Positions 1-7,192 of a stretch of 15,601 nt of DNA are shown one piece after another; position 1 is the stretch's first letter; every line of letters begins with the position of its first letter. A program made the translations under genes and the position numbers. The DNA comes from Clostridiales bacterium (GTDB lineage: Bacteria > Bacillota > Clostridia > Oscillospirales > Butyricicoccaceae), in contig JANZZB010000022.1 of the NCBI GenBank assembly GCA_026419635.1, forward strand, positions 1 to 15,601, given 5' to 3'. The notes under the pieces are model-generated. The model made no database searches. It had not been told where the DNA came from and saw only the letters and a list, made by a program, of their open reading frames with translations.

Positions 1-1
1 A

Positions 2-511
2 GACAGGGATACAAGAGAGAAAGACATACAAACGGCAATGGAAGCGGCAGCGTTATCTCCGGATGGGGCGCGGATATATCCGGCCGTTGTTGTTGCGGAT
101 ACCGCCCTTTACGAATGGTATAAGAGCGGGGAATATAGACCGCTTTCGGTCGATGAGGCTTGCTCTATAGCAGCAGAGATGCTTGAAATTTTTGAAGATG
201 CCGGTATACCGGTTATCCGGATCGGTTTGAATGCATCGGAAACTTTGTCAAACGAAGTAGTAGCCGGCGCTTACCATCCCTCACTTGGAGAAATGACCCG
301 ATCCAGACTATACTTAAAGCGAGCAGCTTCGCTCTTAGAAAGCAGGACCGCATCGGGAGAAATTAGGATCGGGGTGAATCCGTCCTGCATATCCTTAATG
401 GTCGGTCAAAAACGGGAAAATATCAGAAAACTGGAAGAATGTTATCCCGGAACACAAATCAAAGTAAGAGCCGTCGATGTTTTACCGGGAAAAGTCGTAT
501 TATTAGATTAG
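2..511 (+). CDS. Elp3-like radical SAM protein, C-terminal part (5' partial)
   Basis: The reading frame is open from base 2, so the start lies outside the window. The visible 169 residues match the C-terminal part of the bacterial Elp3-like radical SAM family (COG1243), related to tRNA wobble-uridine modifying enzymes. The recognisable stretch runs from 'DTREKDI' through 'GARIYPAVVVADTALYEWY' to 'AGIPVIRIGLNASE', which in this family is the end of the radical SAM barrel. A small C-terminal basic domain follows, containing 'VGQKRENIRKLEE'. The CxxxCxxC cluster motif would lie upstream and cannot be checked. The internal ATG at 38 lies inside the barrel and has no Shine-Dalgarno, so it is not the start. 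The gene converges on parC and ends about 20 bases before a strong terminator. The family call is from remembered sequence patterns; the substrate is not established here. Confidence 0.78.
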   Translation, partial: DRDTREKDIQTAMEAAALSPDGARIYPAVVVADTALYEWYKSGEYRPLSVDEACSIAAEMLEIFEDAGIPVIRIGLNASETLSNEVVAGAYHPSLGEMTRSRLYLKRAASLLESRTASGEIRIGVNPSCISLMVGQKRENIRKLEECYPGTQIKVRAVDVLPGKVVLLD

Positions 512-532
512 AATCTTTTTATAATGAATGTA

Positions 533-568
533 AAAAGCTTTTGCGGATTGATCCGCAAAAGCTTTTTT
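533..568 (+). terminator. Intrinsic terminator of the Elp3-like gene
   Basis: A perfect 16-bp stem (533-548 with 551-566) has a two-base loop, starts with A residues and ends in a run of T to 568. It lies 21 bases after the stop codon. The same hairpin recurs at 743-780. Confidence 0.9.
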
Positions 569-742
569 GAGGCTGTCGAAAAACTCGACAGCCTTTCGAG
601 AGGGAATCCAATTCCCCCTCGATACTTCCCCAGGTTTTGTCCAGTGTGTCCTCCGTCGGCGCATGTCCGTCTGCGGACTAATCTTACGTTAAGGGGTTTT
701 CACCCCTTAACAATCCCATGATAATACTTTTTCCACACTCTG
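567..742. repeat. Hairpin array between two copies of one terminator
   Basis: This 176-base spacer holds four short inverted repeats in a row. They are 570-579/585-594 (10 bp), 597-607/611-621 (one mismatch and one unpaired position), 665-669/674-678 (5 bp) and 688-696/703-711 (9 bp). It is bracketed by near-identical terminators (533-568 and 743-780), as if a small non-coding repeat had been inserted into or recombined with a terminator. A 65-codon frame crosses it but has no ribosome binding site and begins inside the first terminator. Whether the unit is dispersed elsewhere in the genome cannot be tested here. Confidence 0.55.
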
Positions 743-780
743 AAAAAAGCTTTTGCAGATTTGTCCGCAAAAGCTTTTTT
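743..780 (-). terminator. Terminator of the parE-parC operon
   Basis: A 14-bp stem (743-756 with 767-780) lies 33 bases beyond the parC stop codon. Read on the minus strand it ends in six U residues. It differs from the 533-566 hairpin at only a few positions and can probably act in both directions. Confidence 0.85.
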
Positions 781-813
781 ATTATATATTAATGATTGTT
801 ATAGCAGTATCCG

Positions 814-3027
814 CTATTCTTCCAAAGTCAGCTGCTTTTCCAGAGCATCATCATCTTTTACGATAGCACCTGCTGCCGGAAGCGTCCGGGTCTTGTAACG
901 GACCGTGTCCGCGATCTTGGCATTAGACAATAGTTCTGCGTGAATGATAAATTGGTTCTTCTTTAGAGTCATCACAGATATGCCCTGTGTCGAACGCGTC
1001 GTTTTCGGAACGAGCGAAGACGTGTTGAAAATCAGCAGCCTATTCGCGTTCGAATAAAGCGTGATTTCCGCGTCCTCCTCCAGATGGAATGCCTTAACAA
1101 GAGTTGACTTATCAGAATAAGCTGATGTCAGGCGCTTTCTGTTGGATACGGTCTGGTAACTTTTCAGGTCAACCTTAGCAATTTTTCCGTTTTCAAAGAC
1201 AAAAATAAGATTGCCCGAAAATGTATCTGGAAGGCACATAAACAGGACGTTTTCACCCTGCTCCATCTGAAGCTTTGACGGCAGGTAGTCGCCCAATGAA
1301 CTGGCTTTTGTATCTTCAAATTCATAAAGATGCGCTTTATAGGCTTGCTGCATATTTGTGAAAAAGATCACTTCGCTGCGGTTTTGGGACGTGAGTTCCT
1401 GGGAGATAACGTCTCCGTCTTTGAATTTGTGCTCACGGCTCATGCGCAAGCTTTGCGGGGTGATCTTTTTGAAGTAACCCTCTTTCGTAAGAAAGACACT
1501 GACGGGATAGTCCTCAATGCTCGCTTCTTCATCGTAATCAACGACTTCGTGGTTGCTTACGATCCCGCTTTTTCTGGGAGTCGGGTATTTTTTTAATATT
1601 CCTTCGAGATCTGAAATAATCCGGTCGATAATTCTTGAACGGTTTTGTAAAAGTTCTTTAATATTGGATATTTCTTTTTCGAGATCTGTGGTTTCTTCTG
1701 TTCGCTTTAGTATATATTCGCGGTTTAAATGTCTCAGTTTGATCTCGGCTACATATTCCGCCTGCACTTCATCAATGCCGAAATGGATCATCAAATTGGG
1801 TACGACTTCTGACTCCTCGTCGGTTTCGCGAACAATTTTGATTGCCCGGTCAATATCAAGAAGGATTTTTTGAAGTCCTTTTAACAAGTGCAGTTTTTCC
1901 TGCTTCTTTTTAAGATCAAAATGCAGAGTACGTTTTTCACACTCAATCCGCCAGGCGGTCCATTCGTCTAAAATCTCTGCAATGCCCATTACCCGCGGTG
2001 TCCCGGCAATTAAAATATTGAAATTGCAGGAGAAAGTGTCCATTAACGGTGTCATCTTAAAAAGCTTCTGCATCAGTTTCTCGGCATCTGTTCCCCGTTT
2101 TAGATCAATTGTGATCTTTAAACCGGAAAGATCGGTTTCATCGCGCATATCGGATATTTCGCGAATTTTTCCTGCCTTTATCAGTTCAGCGGTCTTATCC
2201 ATGATGGCTTCGATGGTTGTCGAGTAAGGAATCTCGGTAATTTCGATCAGATTTTCCTGGGGGATATGTCTCCATTTTGCGCGTACTTTAATAGAACCGC
2301 GGCCGGTACGATAAATTTCTTCCATTTCCGAGCGGTTTAATATGATCTCGCCGCCTGTAGGAAAATCGGGAGCCTTTAACGTTGTAATAATTTCATGGTC
2401 CGGATTCTTTAAAAATTCGATCGCCGTTTTACAAACTTCGCTTAGGTTAAAACCGCAGATTGAACTTGCCATACCGACAGCGATTCCTAAATTCGCACTG
2501 ACAAGAATATTCGGAAAAACGGTAGGCAAAAGAGCCGGCTCTTTCATTGTGTTGTCATAGTTGTCTGCAAAATCTACCGCGTCGCGATCAATGTCCGAGA
2601 ATATTTCGGCGCAGATCTGGTCCAGTTTTACTTCCGTATAACGGGATGCCGCATACGCCATATCACGCGAGTATACTTTGCCGAAGTTTCCTTTTGAATC
2701 GACGAACGGGGTCAAAAGCGCTTCGTTGCCGCGCGATAAACGAACCATCGTCTCATAAATAGTCTGGTCACCATGAGGATTTAATTTCATTGTCTGGCCG
2801 ACAACATTTGCAGACTTTGTCCGGTTGCCGGTAAGCAGGCCCATTTTATACATGGTGTATAAAAGTTTGCGTTGTGACGGCTTAAAACCATCTATTTCCG
2901 GAATAGCACGCGAAACAATGACGCTCATAGCGTAAGGCATATAGTTTTCCGACAACGTTTTAGTAATTGGCTGCGGAATCGGCAGGTTTGGTTTTGGAGG
3001 AATTTTTTCGGGTGCCTTTTTCATCAT
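814..3027 (-). CDS. parC: Type II DNA topoisomerase subunit A (ParC/GyrA-like)
   Basis: This 737-residue protein is the DNA-cleaving subunit of a bacterial type II topoisomerase. The N-terminal winged-helix/tower region is clear: 'PYAMSVIVSRAIPEIDGFKPSQRKLLY' begins near residue 31, the HPHGD-like motif is 'NPHGD' at 83-87, 'DSKGNFG' is at 110-116, and the catalytic Arg-Tyr pair is R129-Y130 in 'AASRYTEVKL'. The C-terminal domain is short and I see no GyrA box, which favours topoisomerase IV over gyrase. It is clearly an atypical branch: the first His of HPHGD is Asn, and the position matching the quinolone-determining Ser83 of E. coli GyrA is Gln88. Two ATGs are possible. AAGGAGG at 3032-3038 is 4 nt from the ATG at 3027 and 7 nt from the one at 3024, so 3024 may be the true start. 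The gene follows parE by 9 bases, and the parE stop overlaps its Shine-Dalgarno. Confidence 0.88.
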   Translation of the reverse strand: MMKKAPEKIPPKPNLPIPQPITKTLSENYMPYAMSVIVSRAIPEIDGFKPSQRKLLYTMYKMGLLTGNRTKSANVVGQTMKLNPHGDQTIYETMVRLSRGNEALLTPFVDSKGNFGKVYSRDMAYAASRYTEVKLDQICAEIFSDIDRDAVDFADNYDNTMKEPALLPTVFPNILVSANLGIAVGMASSICGFNLSEVCKTAIEFLKNPDHEIITTLKAPDFPTGGEIILNRSEMEEIYRTGRGSIKVRAKWRHIPQENLIEITEIPYSTTIEAIMDKTAELIKAGKIREISDMRDETDLSGLKITIDLKRGTDAEKLMQKLFKMTPLMDTFSCNFNILIAGTPRVMGIAEILDEWTAWRIECEKRTLHFDLKKKQEKLHLLKGLQKILLDIDRAIKIVRETDEESEVVPNLMIHFGIDEVQAEYVAEIKLRHLNREYILKRTEETTDLEKEISNIKELLQNRSRIIDRIISDLEGILKKYPTPRKSGIVSNHEVVDYDEEASIEDYPVSVFLTKEGYFKKITPQSLRMSREHKFKDGDVISQELTSQNRSEVIFFTNMQQAYKAHLYEFEDTKASSLGDYLPSKLQMEQGENVLFMCLPDTFSGNLIFVFENGKIAKVDLKSYQTVSNRKRLTSAYSDKSTLVKAFHLEEDAEITLYSNANRLLIFNTSSLVPKTTRSTQGISVMTLKKNQFIIHAELLSNAKIADTVRYKTRTLPAAGAIVKDDDALEKQLTLEE

Positions 3028-3036
3028 TTTGCCTCC

Positions 3037-5031
3037 TTAACTCAAATCGGTAAGTTCAAGATAACGCCAGCCGTTTTCCGCGATATAATCTTTACGGCCC
3101 TGAAGGTTTTCTCCGAGCAGCAGATCGAACATTGCGGACGTTTCTTCTGCCTGTTCAGGAAGAACCTGAATTAGCCTTCTCGTTTCAGGGTTCATCGTCG
3201 TTTGCCACATCATTTCCGGTTCGTTTTCACCAAGTCCTTTGGAACGAAGAACGGAATATTTTCCTTCCAGTTTCGCAATTAGCTCGTCTTTATCCCGGTC
3301 CGTGTAAGCAAAATAGGATTTGCCTTTGCAGGTTATTTCGAACAAAGGGCTTTCTGCAATATAAACATAGCGCTCGTTGATTAAAGACGGTACTAAGCGG
3401 TAAAGCATTGTCAGGATCAAAGTACGGATCTGAAAACCGTCGACGTCCGCATCCGTACAGATAATAATCTTATTCCAACGAAGCGCGGAGAGATCGAAAG
3501 AAGAAAGATCTTTTGAATGGCTTTTTGTTTCCACTCCGCATCCTAAAACCTTAATCAAATCGGTTATAATTTCGTTTTTAAAAATTTTCCCGTATTCAGC
3601 TTTCAGACAGTTTAAGATTTTACCCCTCACAGGTATGATAGCCTGAAACTCTGCATCCCGACCCAGTTTACAAGAGCCGAGAGCAGAATCACCTTCCACG
3701 ATATAAAGTTCACGGCGTTCTATATCCTTTGTACGGCAGTCGACAAATTTTTGTACCCGGTTCGTTATATCCGTGCCGCCGGCCAGCTTTTTCTTGATAT
3801 TAAGACGCGCTTTTTCGGCCTGTTCGCGGCTTCGCTTGTTTATTAGAACCTGTTCCGCGATCTTTGAAGCATCGGTCGGATTTTCTATAAAATATATTTC
3901 AAGTGAAGAACGCAAAAACTCCGTCATCGCTTCCTGAATAAACTTGTTTGTGATTGCTTTTTTTGTTTGGTTTTCATACGAAGTATATGTGGAAAAAGAA
4001 TTTGTGATAATAATTAAGCTGTCGGCAACATCCTGAAAATTAATCTTGCTCTCGTTTTTCTGGTATTTGTTGTTTTGTTTTAAGAACGCATCTATCGCGG
4101 ATATAAAGGCGCTTCTGACCGCTTTATCCGGAGATCCGCCGTATTCGAGCCAAGAGGAATTGTGATAGTATTCGAGAAAACTTTTTGATTTATCAAATAA
4201 GAAGGTAATTTCCATTTTTACTTTGTATTCCGGCTTGTCCTCACGGTCACGCCCTGTTCGCTCCGTTTTTAGTAACTGAGGCGCCGTCAGAGGTTCATCA
4301 CTAGAAAGTTCTGAAAGGTAATCGCTGATGCCGTTTTGATAACAGAATTCGTATGTGTCAAAAGAGCTGCCTTTTTGATCTTTTAAGATAAAAGTAAGTC
4401 CTGAGTTGACAACTGCTTGTCTTTTTAACGTATCAAGATAATATTCGAGCGGTACATGAATATCAGTAAAAACATCAAGATCGGGTTTCCAACGGATTTT
4501 GGAACCGGTCTTTTTACTTGTAACCGGCTCTTTAATAAATCCTTCGGGAGTTCCGGTTTTATTTTCCCCTTTTTCAAAATGGATGGAATAACGAAATCCA
4601 TCGCGTGTGACCGTAACATCCATATATTCAGAGGAATATTGCGTTGCACAGGAGCCAAGACCGTTTAATCCGAGCGAATACTCATAGCTCTCGCCCTCAA
4701 TGTTTTTGTATTTTCCGCCTGCATACAGCTCGCAGAAAATTAGCTCCCAGTTATAACGCTCCTCATTTTGGTTGTAATCGAGAGGCATGCCTCTTCCAAA
4801 ATCCTCGATTTCAACAGAATCGTCTTCAAATCTTGTAATATTGATCAGATTTCCGTATCCTTCTCGCGCCTCGTCGATAGAGTTGGATAGAATTTCAAAG
4901 ATAGAATGCTGGCAGCCGTCAATTCCGTCTGATCCGAAAATGACCGCCGGACGCTTTCTGACACGGTCTGCGCCTTTTAAGGAGGATATGCTTTCATTTC
5001 CGTAATCCTTTGAAGATCGCTTCATCTTCAT
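3037..5031 (-). CDS. parE: Type II DNA topoisomerase subunit B (ParE/GyrB-like)
   Basis: This 664-residue protein is the ATPase and Toprim subunit that partners the downstream parC. The GHKL ATP site is visible: the N box is E46-x3-N50-x2-D53 in 'EILSNSIDEA', the G1 box is 'DFGRGMP' at 77-83, and a glycine-rich lid is 'GLNGLG' at 121-126. The Toprim domain has 'EGDSA' at 446-450 and 'DADVDG' at 527-532 for Mg2+ binding, then 'RSKGLGE' near 596-602 before the short C-terminal tail. The length is typical for ParE/GyrB without the large proteobacterial insertion. Several usually invariant loops are altered (for example 'SKGLGENEP' for YKGLGEM), as in its partner. The start at 5031 has GGAGG at 5038-5042, 6 nt away. 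A strong promoter lies at 5181-5209. Whether this pair is topoisomerase IV or a second gyrase-like enzyme cannot be settled without the rest of the genome. Confidence 0.88.
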   Translation of the reverse strand: MKMKRSSKDYGNESISSLKGADRVRKRPAVIFGSDGIDGCQHSIFEILSNSIDEAREGYGNLINITRFEDDSVEIEDFGRGMPLDYNQNEERYNWELIFCELYAGGKYKNIEGESYEYSLGLNGLGSCATQYSSEYMDVTVTRDGFRYSIHFEKGENKTGTPEGFIKEPVTSKKTGSKIRWKPDLDVFTDIHVPLEYYLDTLKRQAVVNSGLTFILKDQKGSSFDTYEFCYQNGISDYLSELSSDEPLTAPQLLKTERTGRDREDKPEYKVKMEITFLFDKSKSFLEYYHNSSWLEYGGSPDKAVRSAFISAIDAFLKQNNKYQKNESKINFQDVADSLIIITNSFSTYTSYENQTKKAITNKFIQEAMTEFLRSSLEIYFIENPTDASKIAEQVLINKRSREQAEKARLNIKKKLAGGTDITNRVQKFVDCRTKDIERRELYIVEGDSALGSCKLGRDAEFQAIIPVRGKILNCLKAEYGKIFKNEIITDLIKVLGCGVETKSHSKDLSSFDLSALRWNKIIICTDADVDGFQIRTLILTMLYRLVPSLINERYVYIAESPLFEITCKGKSYFAYTDRDKDELIAKLEGKYSVLRSKGLGENEPEMMWQTTMNPETRRLIQVLPEQAEETSAMFDLLLGENLQGRKDYIAENGWRYLELTDLS

Positions 5032-5120
5032 GCGTTGCCTCCGTTTATTAATCGAATGAAAGTGTGTAAAGGGAAATCGGTTTGTTGTTTTCCGGAGGTT
5101 TTCACTCCACCAAAAAGTCC

Positions 5121-5146
5121 GACTTGCGCCAATATAGACGCAAGTC
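5121..5146 (-). promoter_or_regulatory. Leader hairpin in the parE 5' UTR
   Basis: A perfect 8-bp inverted repeat (5121-5128 with 5139-5146) with a 10-base loop sits within the roughly 140-base leader implied by the promoter at 5181-5209. On the minus strand it is followed after a few bases by a run of five T, so it could act as a weak attenuator. This role is inferred from position only. Confidence 0.45.
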
Positions 5147-5180
5147 CAGGATGTCGCAATAATGCCATTTTATACTATTC

Positions 5181-5209
5181 ATAATAGTGCACCAAATGTT
5201 CCATGTCAA
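5181..5209 (-). promoter_or_regulatory. Sigma-A promoter for parE-parC
   Basis: On the minus strand a perfect TTGACA (5204-5209) is followed by a 17-base spacer and TATTAT (5181-5186). The predicted start of transcription is near 5174, giving a leader of about 140 bases. Confidence 0.85.
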
Positions 5210-5213
5210 ATCA

Positions 5214-5240
5214 AAAAAACGCAGGGGCTTTTGCCCCCGC
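5214..5240 (-). terminator. Intrinsic terminator upstream of the parE promoter
   Basis: The hairpin at 5221-5240 has an 8-bp stem and a four-base loop. Read on the minus strand all 8 pairs form (one G-U) and T residues follow at 5219-5214. On the plus strand the same position is an A-C mismatch, though a T run also follows there. It therefore mainly serves a minus-strand transcript coming from 5241-5455, where no ORF is credible. Confidence 0.75.
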
Positions 5241-5455
5241 ATTTTTAATCAATTTGCAATTCGGCGCAAAACCATTTTCCGAATCACCATGCACTTAAGA
5301 GCGCCACTGCTCTGTATTGGCAAATGTTTTCCGCAAATAACGATGATTTTCCGTTTGCGTTGCTATCAAGCTTTATAATTTACCTACTCAGCACAGTATA
5401 AAATCCCGGACATCCAACGTTCCAGGTTAACGGGACAACCCCGCTTTTTTTTATG
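5214..5455 (-). ncRNA. Candidate structured small RNA of unknown class
   Basis: No plausible coding frame exists between parE and yaaL, but the minus strand carries many nested inverted repeats and ends in a terminator. Stems include CCTGGA/TCCGGG (about 5408-5429), which pairs fully only on the minus strand because one pair is G-U. Others are the CGCAAA/TTTGCG stem near 5333-5360, the GAGC/GCTC stem near 5299-5312, and two alternative pairings near 5255-5305 (ATTCGG/CCGAAT versus GGCGC/GCGCC). The size, about 200-240 bases, and the position before its own terminator would suit a 6S-like or other housekeeping RNA. I cannot match it to a known family, and its 5' end is a guess because no convincing promoter was found. 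Confidence 0.4.
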
Positions 5456-5600
5456 AAATCTCAAGTACATTCCTATTTTTCCGCACATCTATAAAAATAT
5501 TATGGAAAATATTAAAAATTTTTATCTTATTAGAATAAAAATGGAATAAATGTCCAAAATGAAAGTAAATATAAAAGATGAAATATACATAACTAAAAAG

Positions 5601-5663
5601 GCGTTCCGCTTGCCTGATAATGCGGAACCACGGTGCAATTATGATTTTAATGTTACGCCGTGG
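5601..5663 (+). promoter_or_regulatory. Folded leader upstream of the yaaL-like gene
   Basis: Two consecutive stems, 5603-5609/5622-5628 (7 bp) and 5628-5633/5658-5663 (6 bp), end just before the Shine-Dalgarno GGAG at 5668-5671. GGCG at 5600-5603 can also pair with CGCC at 5656-5659, enclosing both. This resembles a translational control element, but no known riboswitch consensus was recognised. Confidence 0.4.
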
Positions 5664-5677
5664 ATATGGAGCGAAAT

Positions 5678-5941
5678 ATGGGTGATTTACTTAAAAAATT
5701 AAACATTAAAAATCAAAAAGATTCTTCACAACTTGAAAAACAAGAATTATTAGACGCAATCAACGAGGCTGCAATGCGTCTGAGGATTGCGAGAATGTTT
5801 TTCGAAAGCGTCTCCGAACCGGAACTGATCGACGCCTGTGTATACGAGATCAATTCTCTTCAGGCACATTATTCATATCTGTTGAATAAGGCAAAAAAAG
5901 AAGAATTGCAATCTTTTAATGTGCTTAAAATTCCGCGTTAG
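5678..5941 (+). CDS. DUF2508 (YaaL-like) family protein
   Basis: This small, acidic, predicted all-helical cytoplasmic protein of 87 residues has no known biochemical role. The core pattern, a long helix 'LRIARMFFESV' then a Pro, an acidic turn, 'LIDACVYEINSLQAHYSYLLNKAKK' and a basic tail, fits the DUF2508 family typified by B. subtilis YaaL. The frame could also begin at a GTG at 5660, but the ATG at 5678 is preferred. It has GGAG at 5668-5671 with a 6-base spacer, and the resulting N terminus 'MGDLLKK' resembles the family. In Bacillus this gene follows recR, but here recR is absent and the gene stands alone between a possible RNA gene and rplM, with its own terminator. The family call rests on pattern and length only. 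Confidence 0.65.
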   Translation: MGDLLKKLNIKNQKDSSQLEKQELLDAINEAAMRLRIARMFFESVSEPELIDACVYEINSLQAHYSYLLNKAKKEELQSFNVLKIPR

Positions 5942-5962
5942 ATCGGTAATACCAATAAATAT

Positions 5963-5997
5963 AAAAGGAACAGGTGTGCTGTTCCTTTTCTTTTTTT
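5963..5997 (+). terminator. Intrinsic terminator of the yaaL-like gene
   Basis: An 11-bp stem (5963-5973 with 5979-5989) has a five-base loop, and after one C a seven-T run ends at 5997. It lies 21 bases after the stop codon. Confidence 0.88.
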
Positions 5998-6195
5998 ATA
6001 TTATCCCGGCTCAGCATCCAGTTAAGAAAGGACTTCCTGCAACTTATTCTATTCCTTTATTCATTATCATTTTTTTTACGGTAATATAACAATATAAAAT
6101 TTAGTTTACATTTTTAGCAATATGAAGATAAAAGCAGAAAAATGGAGATTTTTAAAGTTTATAACCCGTTAAATTAAAATTTAAAGAAATGAAGG

Positions 6196-6224
6196 TTGAC
6201 ACTCGTAATGCTTTATGGTATAAA
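6196..6224 (+). promoter_or_regulatory. Sigma-A promoter of rplM-rpsI
   Basis: A perfect TTGACA (6196-6201) is separated by 17 bases from TATAAA (6219-6224). The upstream 5998-6195 stretch is AT-rich with no gene or other feature that I can see. Confidence 0.9.
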
Positions 6225-6231
6225 TGAACAT

Positions 6232-6253
6232 GTTCTTCTATGTCCTGAAGAAC
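6232..6253 (+). promoter_or_regulatory. Hairpin in the rplM leader, possible L13 autoregulatory site
   Basis: A 7-bp inverted repeat (6232-6238 with 6247-6253) with an 8-base loop starts right at the predicted 5' end of the mRNA. L13 leader structures that bind the protein product are known in Firmicutes. This one sits in the expected place, but I could not match a consensus. Confidence 0.4.
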
Positions 6254-6297
6254 TTAAATGTATTGCTTGAAATATAATAAATACCGGAGGTTAGAAA

Positions 6298-6735
6298 ATG
6301 TCCACGTTTATGGCCAAAAGCGAAAGCATTGAGCGCAAATGGTACATCTTAGATGCTGCCAATAAGCCGCTCGGACGCACCGCTGCCACCGCCGCCGCAA
6401 TTCTGAACGGAAAGAATAAGGTCGAGTTTACTCCGCATGCTGATTGCGGTGATTTTGTAATCATCATCAATGCCAGCAAAGCCATATTGACCGGAAAGAA
6501 ACTGGATCAGAAATTTTACAGAACCCATTCCGGATATGCCGGAGGATTAAAGGAAACCAAATACCGTACCCTTATGAATCAAAAACCCGAACTTGCAATG
6601 AAACATGCTGTAAAAGGGATGCTTCCCAAAAACTCTATCGGCAGATGGTCCTTATTGCGCCTGAAGGTTTATGCCGGCAGCGAACATAAAAATGCCGCGC
6701 AAAAGCCGCAGGTATACGGCGCCGAACAGGTTTGA
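6298..6735 (+). CDS. rplM: 50S ribosomal protein L13
   Basis: L13 is an early-assembling protein of the large ribosomal subunit that binds 23S rRNA. The 145-residue product has the family's normal length and its hallmark segments: 'RKWYILDAANKPLGRTA' near the N terminus, 'GDFVIIINASKAILTGKK' in the middle, 'YRTHSGYAGGLKE', and the C-terminal signature 'VKGMLPKNSIGR'. GGAGG at 6286-6290 lies 7 bases before the ATG. It forms the usual two-gene operon with rpsI, with 15 bases between them, driven by the promoter at 6196-6224. The short N-terminal extension 'MSTFMAK' before the conserved core is common in clostridial homologues, and a start at the second Met cannot be excluded. Confidence 0.97.
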   Translation: MSTFMAKSESIERKWYILDAANKPLGRTAATAAAILNGKNKVEFTPHADCGDFVIIINASKAILTGKKLDQKFYRTHSGYAGGLKETKYRTLMNQKPELAMKHAVKGMLPKNSIGRWSLLRLKVYAGSEHKNAAQKPQVYGAEQV

Positions 6736-6750
6736 AGGAGGTAACAAAAA

Positions 6751-7155
6751 ATGTATAAGCCAAAAAAACCCTATTTTTATGGAACCGGAAGAAGAAAAAG
6801 TTCGGTAGCTCGTGTAAGACTGTTCCCGGGCGGAACGGGTGAAATTAAAATTAACAACCGCACAATCGACAATTATTTTGGTCTTGAAACATTAAAATTG
6901 ATTGTAAGACAGCCGCTTGTGACAACGGAGACTCTTTCAAAGTTCGATATCGAAGCAACTGTTGTCGGCGGTGGATTTACCGGGCAGGCCGGTGCAATCC
7001 GCCACGGTTTATCCCGCGCACTTCTGCAGGCGGACGAGAATTTCCGCCCCGTTCTGAAGAAGGCCGGTTTCCTGACACGCGACCCGAGAATGAAAGAACG
7101 TAAGAAATACGGTCTTAAAGCAGCACGTCGCGCACCTCAGTTCTCAAAACGTTAG
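6751..7155 (+). CDS. rpsI: 30S ribosomal protein S9
   Basis: S9 is a small-subunit head protein whose C-terminal tail reaches the P-site tRNA anticodon. The 134-residue product shows the family features in order: 'YFYGTGRRKSSVARVRLFPG' at the N terminus, 'GGGFTGQAGAIRHGLSRAL' in the centre, 'LTRDPRMKERKKYGLKAAR' and the invariant C-terminal 'QFSKR'. AAGGAGG at 6735-6741 is 9 bases from the ATG and overlaps the last base of the rplM stop codon, so the two genes are co-transcribed. No canonical U-tract terminator follows directly; the hairpin at 7164-7192 is the nearest candidate. Confidence 0.97.
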   Translation: MYKPKKPYFYGTGRRKSSVARVRLFPGGTGEIKINNRTIDNYFGLETLKLIVRQPLVTTETLSKFDIEATVVGGGFTGQAGAIRHGLSRALLQADENFRPVLKKAGFLTRDPRMKERKKYGLKAARRAPQFSKR

Positions 7156-7163
7156 TTTTTTTT

Positions 7164-7192
7164 GTTTTGCCGGTCTCAAACACCGGCAAAAC
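7164..7192 (+). terminator. Hairpin after rpsI, possible non-canonical terminator
   Basis: A perfect 11-bp stem (7164-7174 with 7182-7192) starts 9 bases after the rpsI stop. The T run lies before the stem rather than after it, so neither strand gives a textbook terminator. It may instead protect the 3' end or act as an RNA processing or folding site. Confidence 0.45.

Noticed and set aside
524..721. 65-codon ORF between the Elp3-like gene and parC
   Set aside because: It begins inside the terminator, has no ribosome site, and its bases are explained by a series of inverted repeats.
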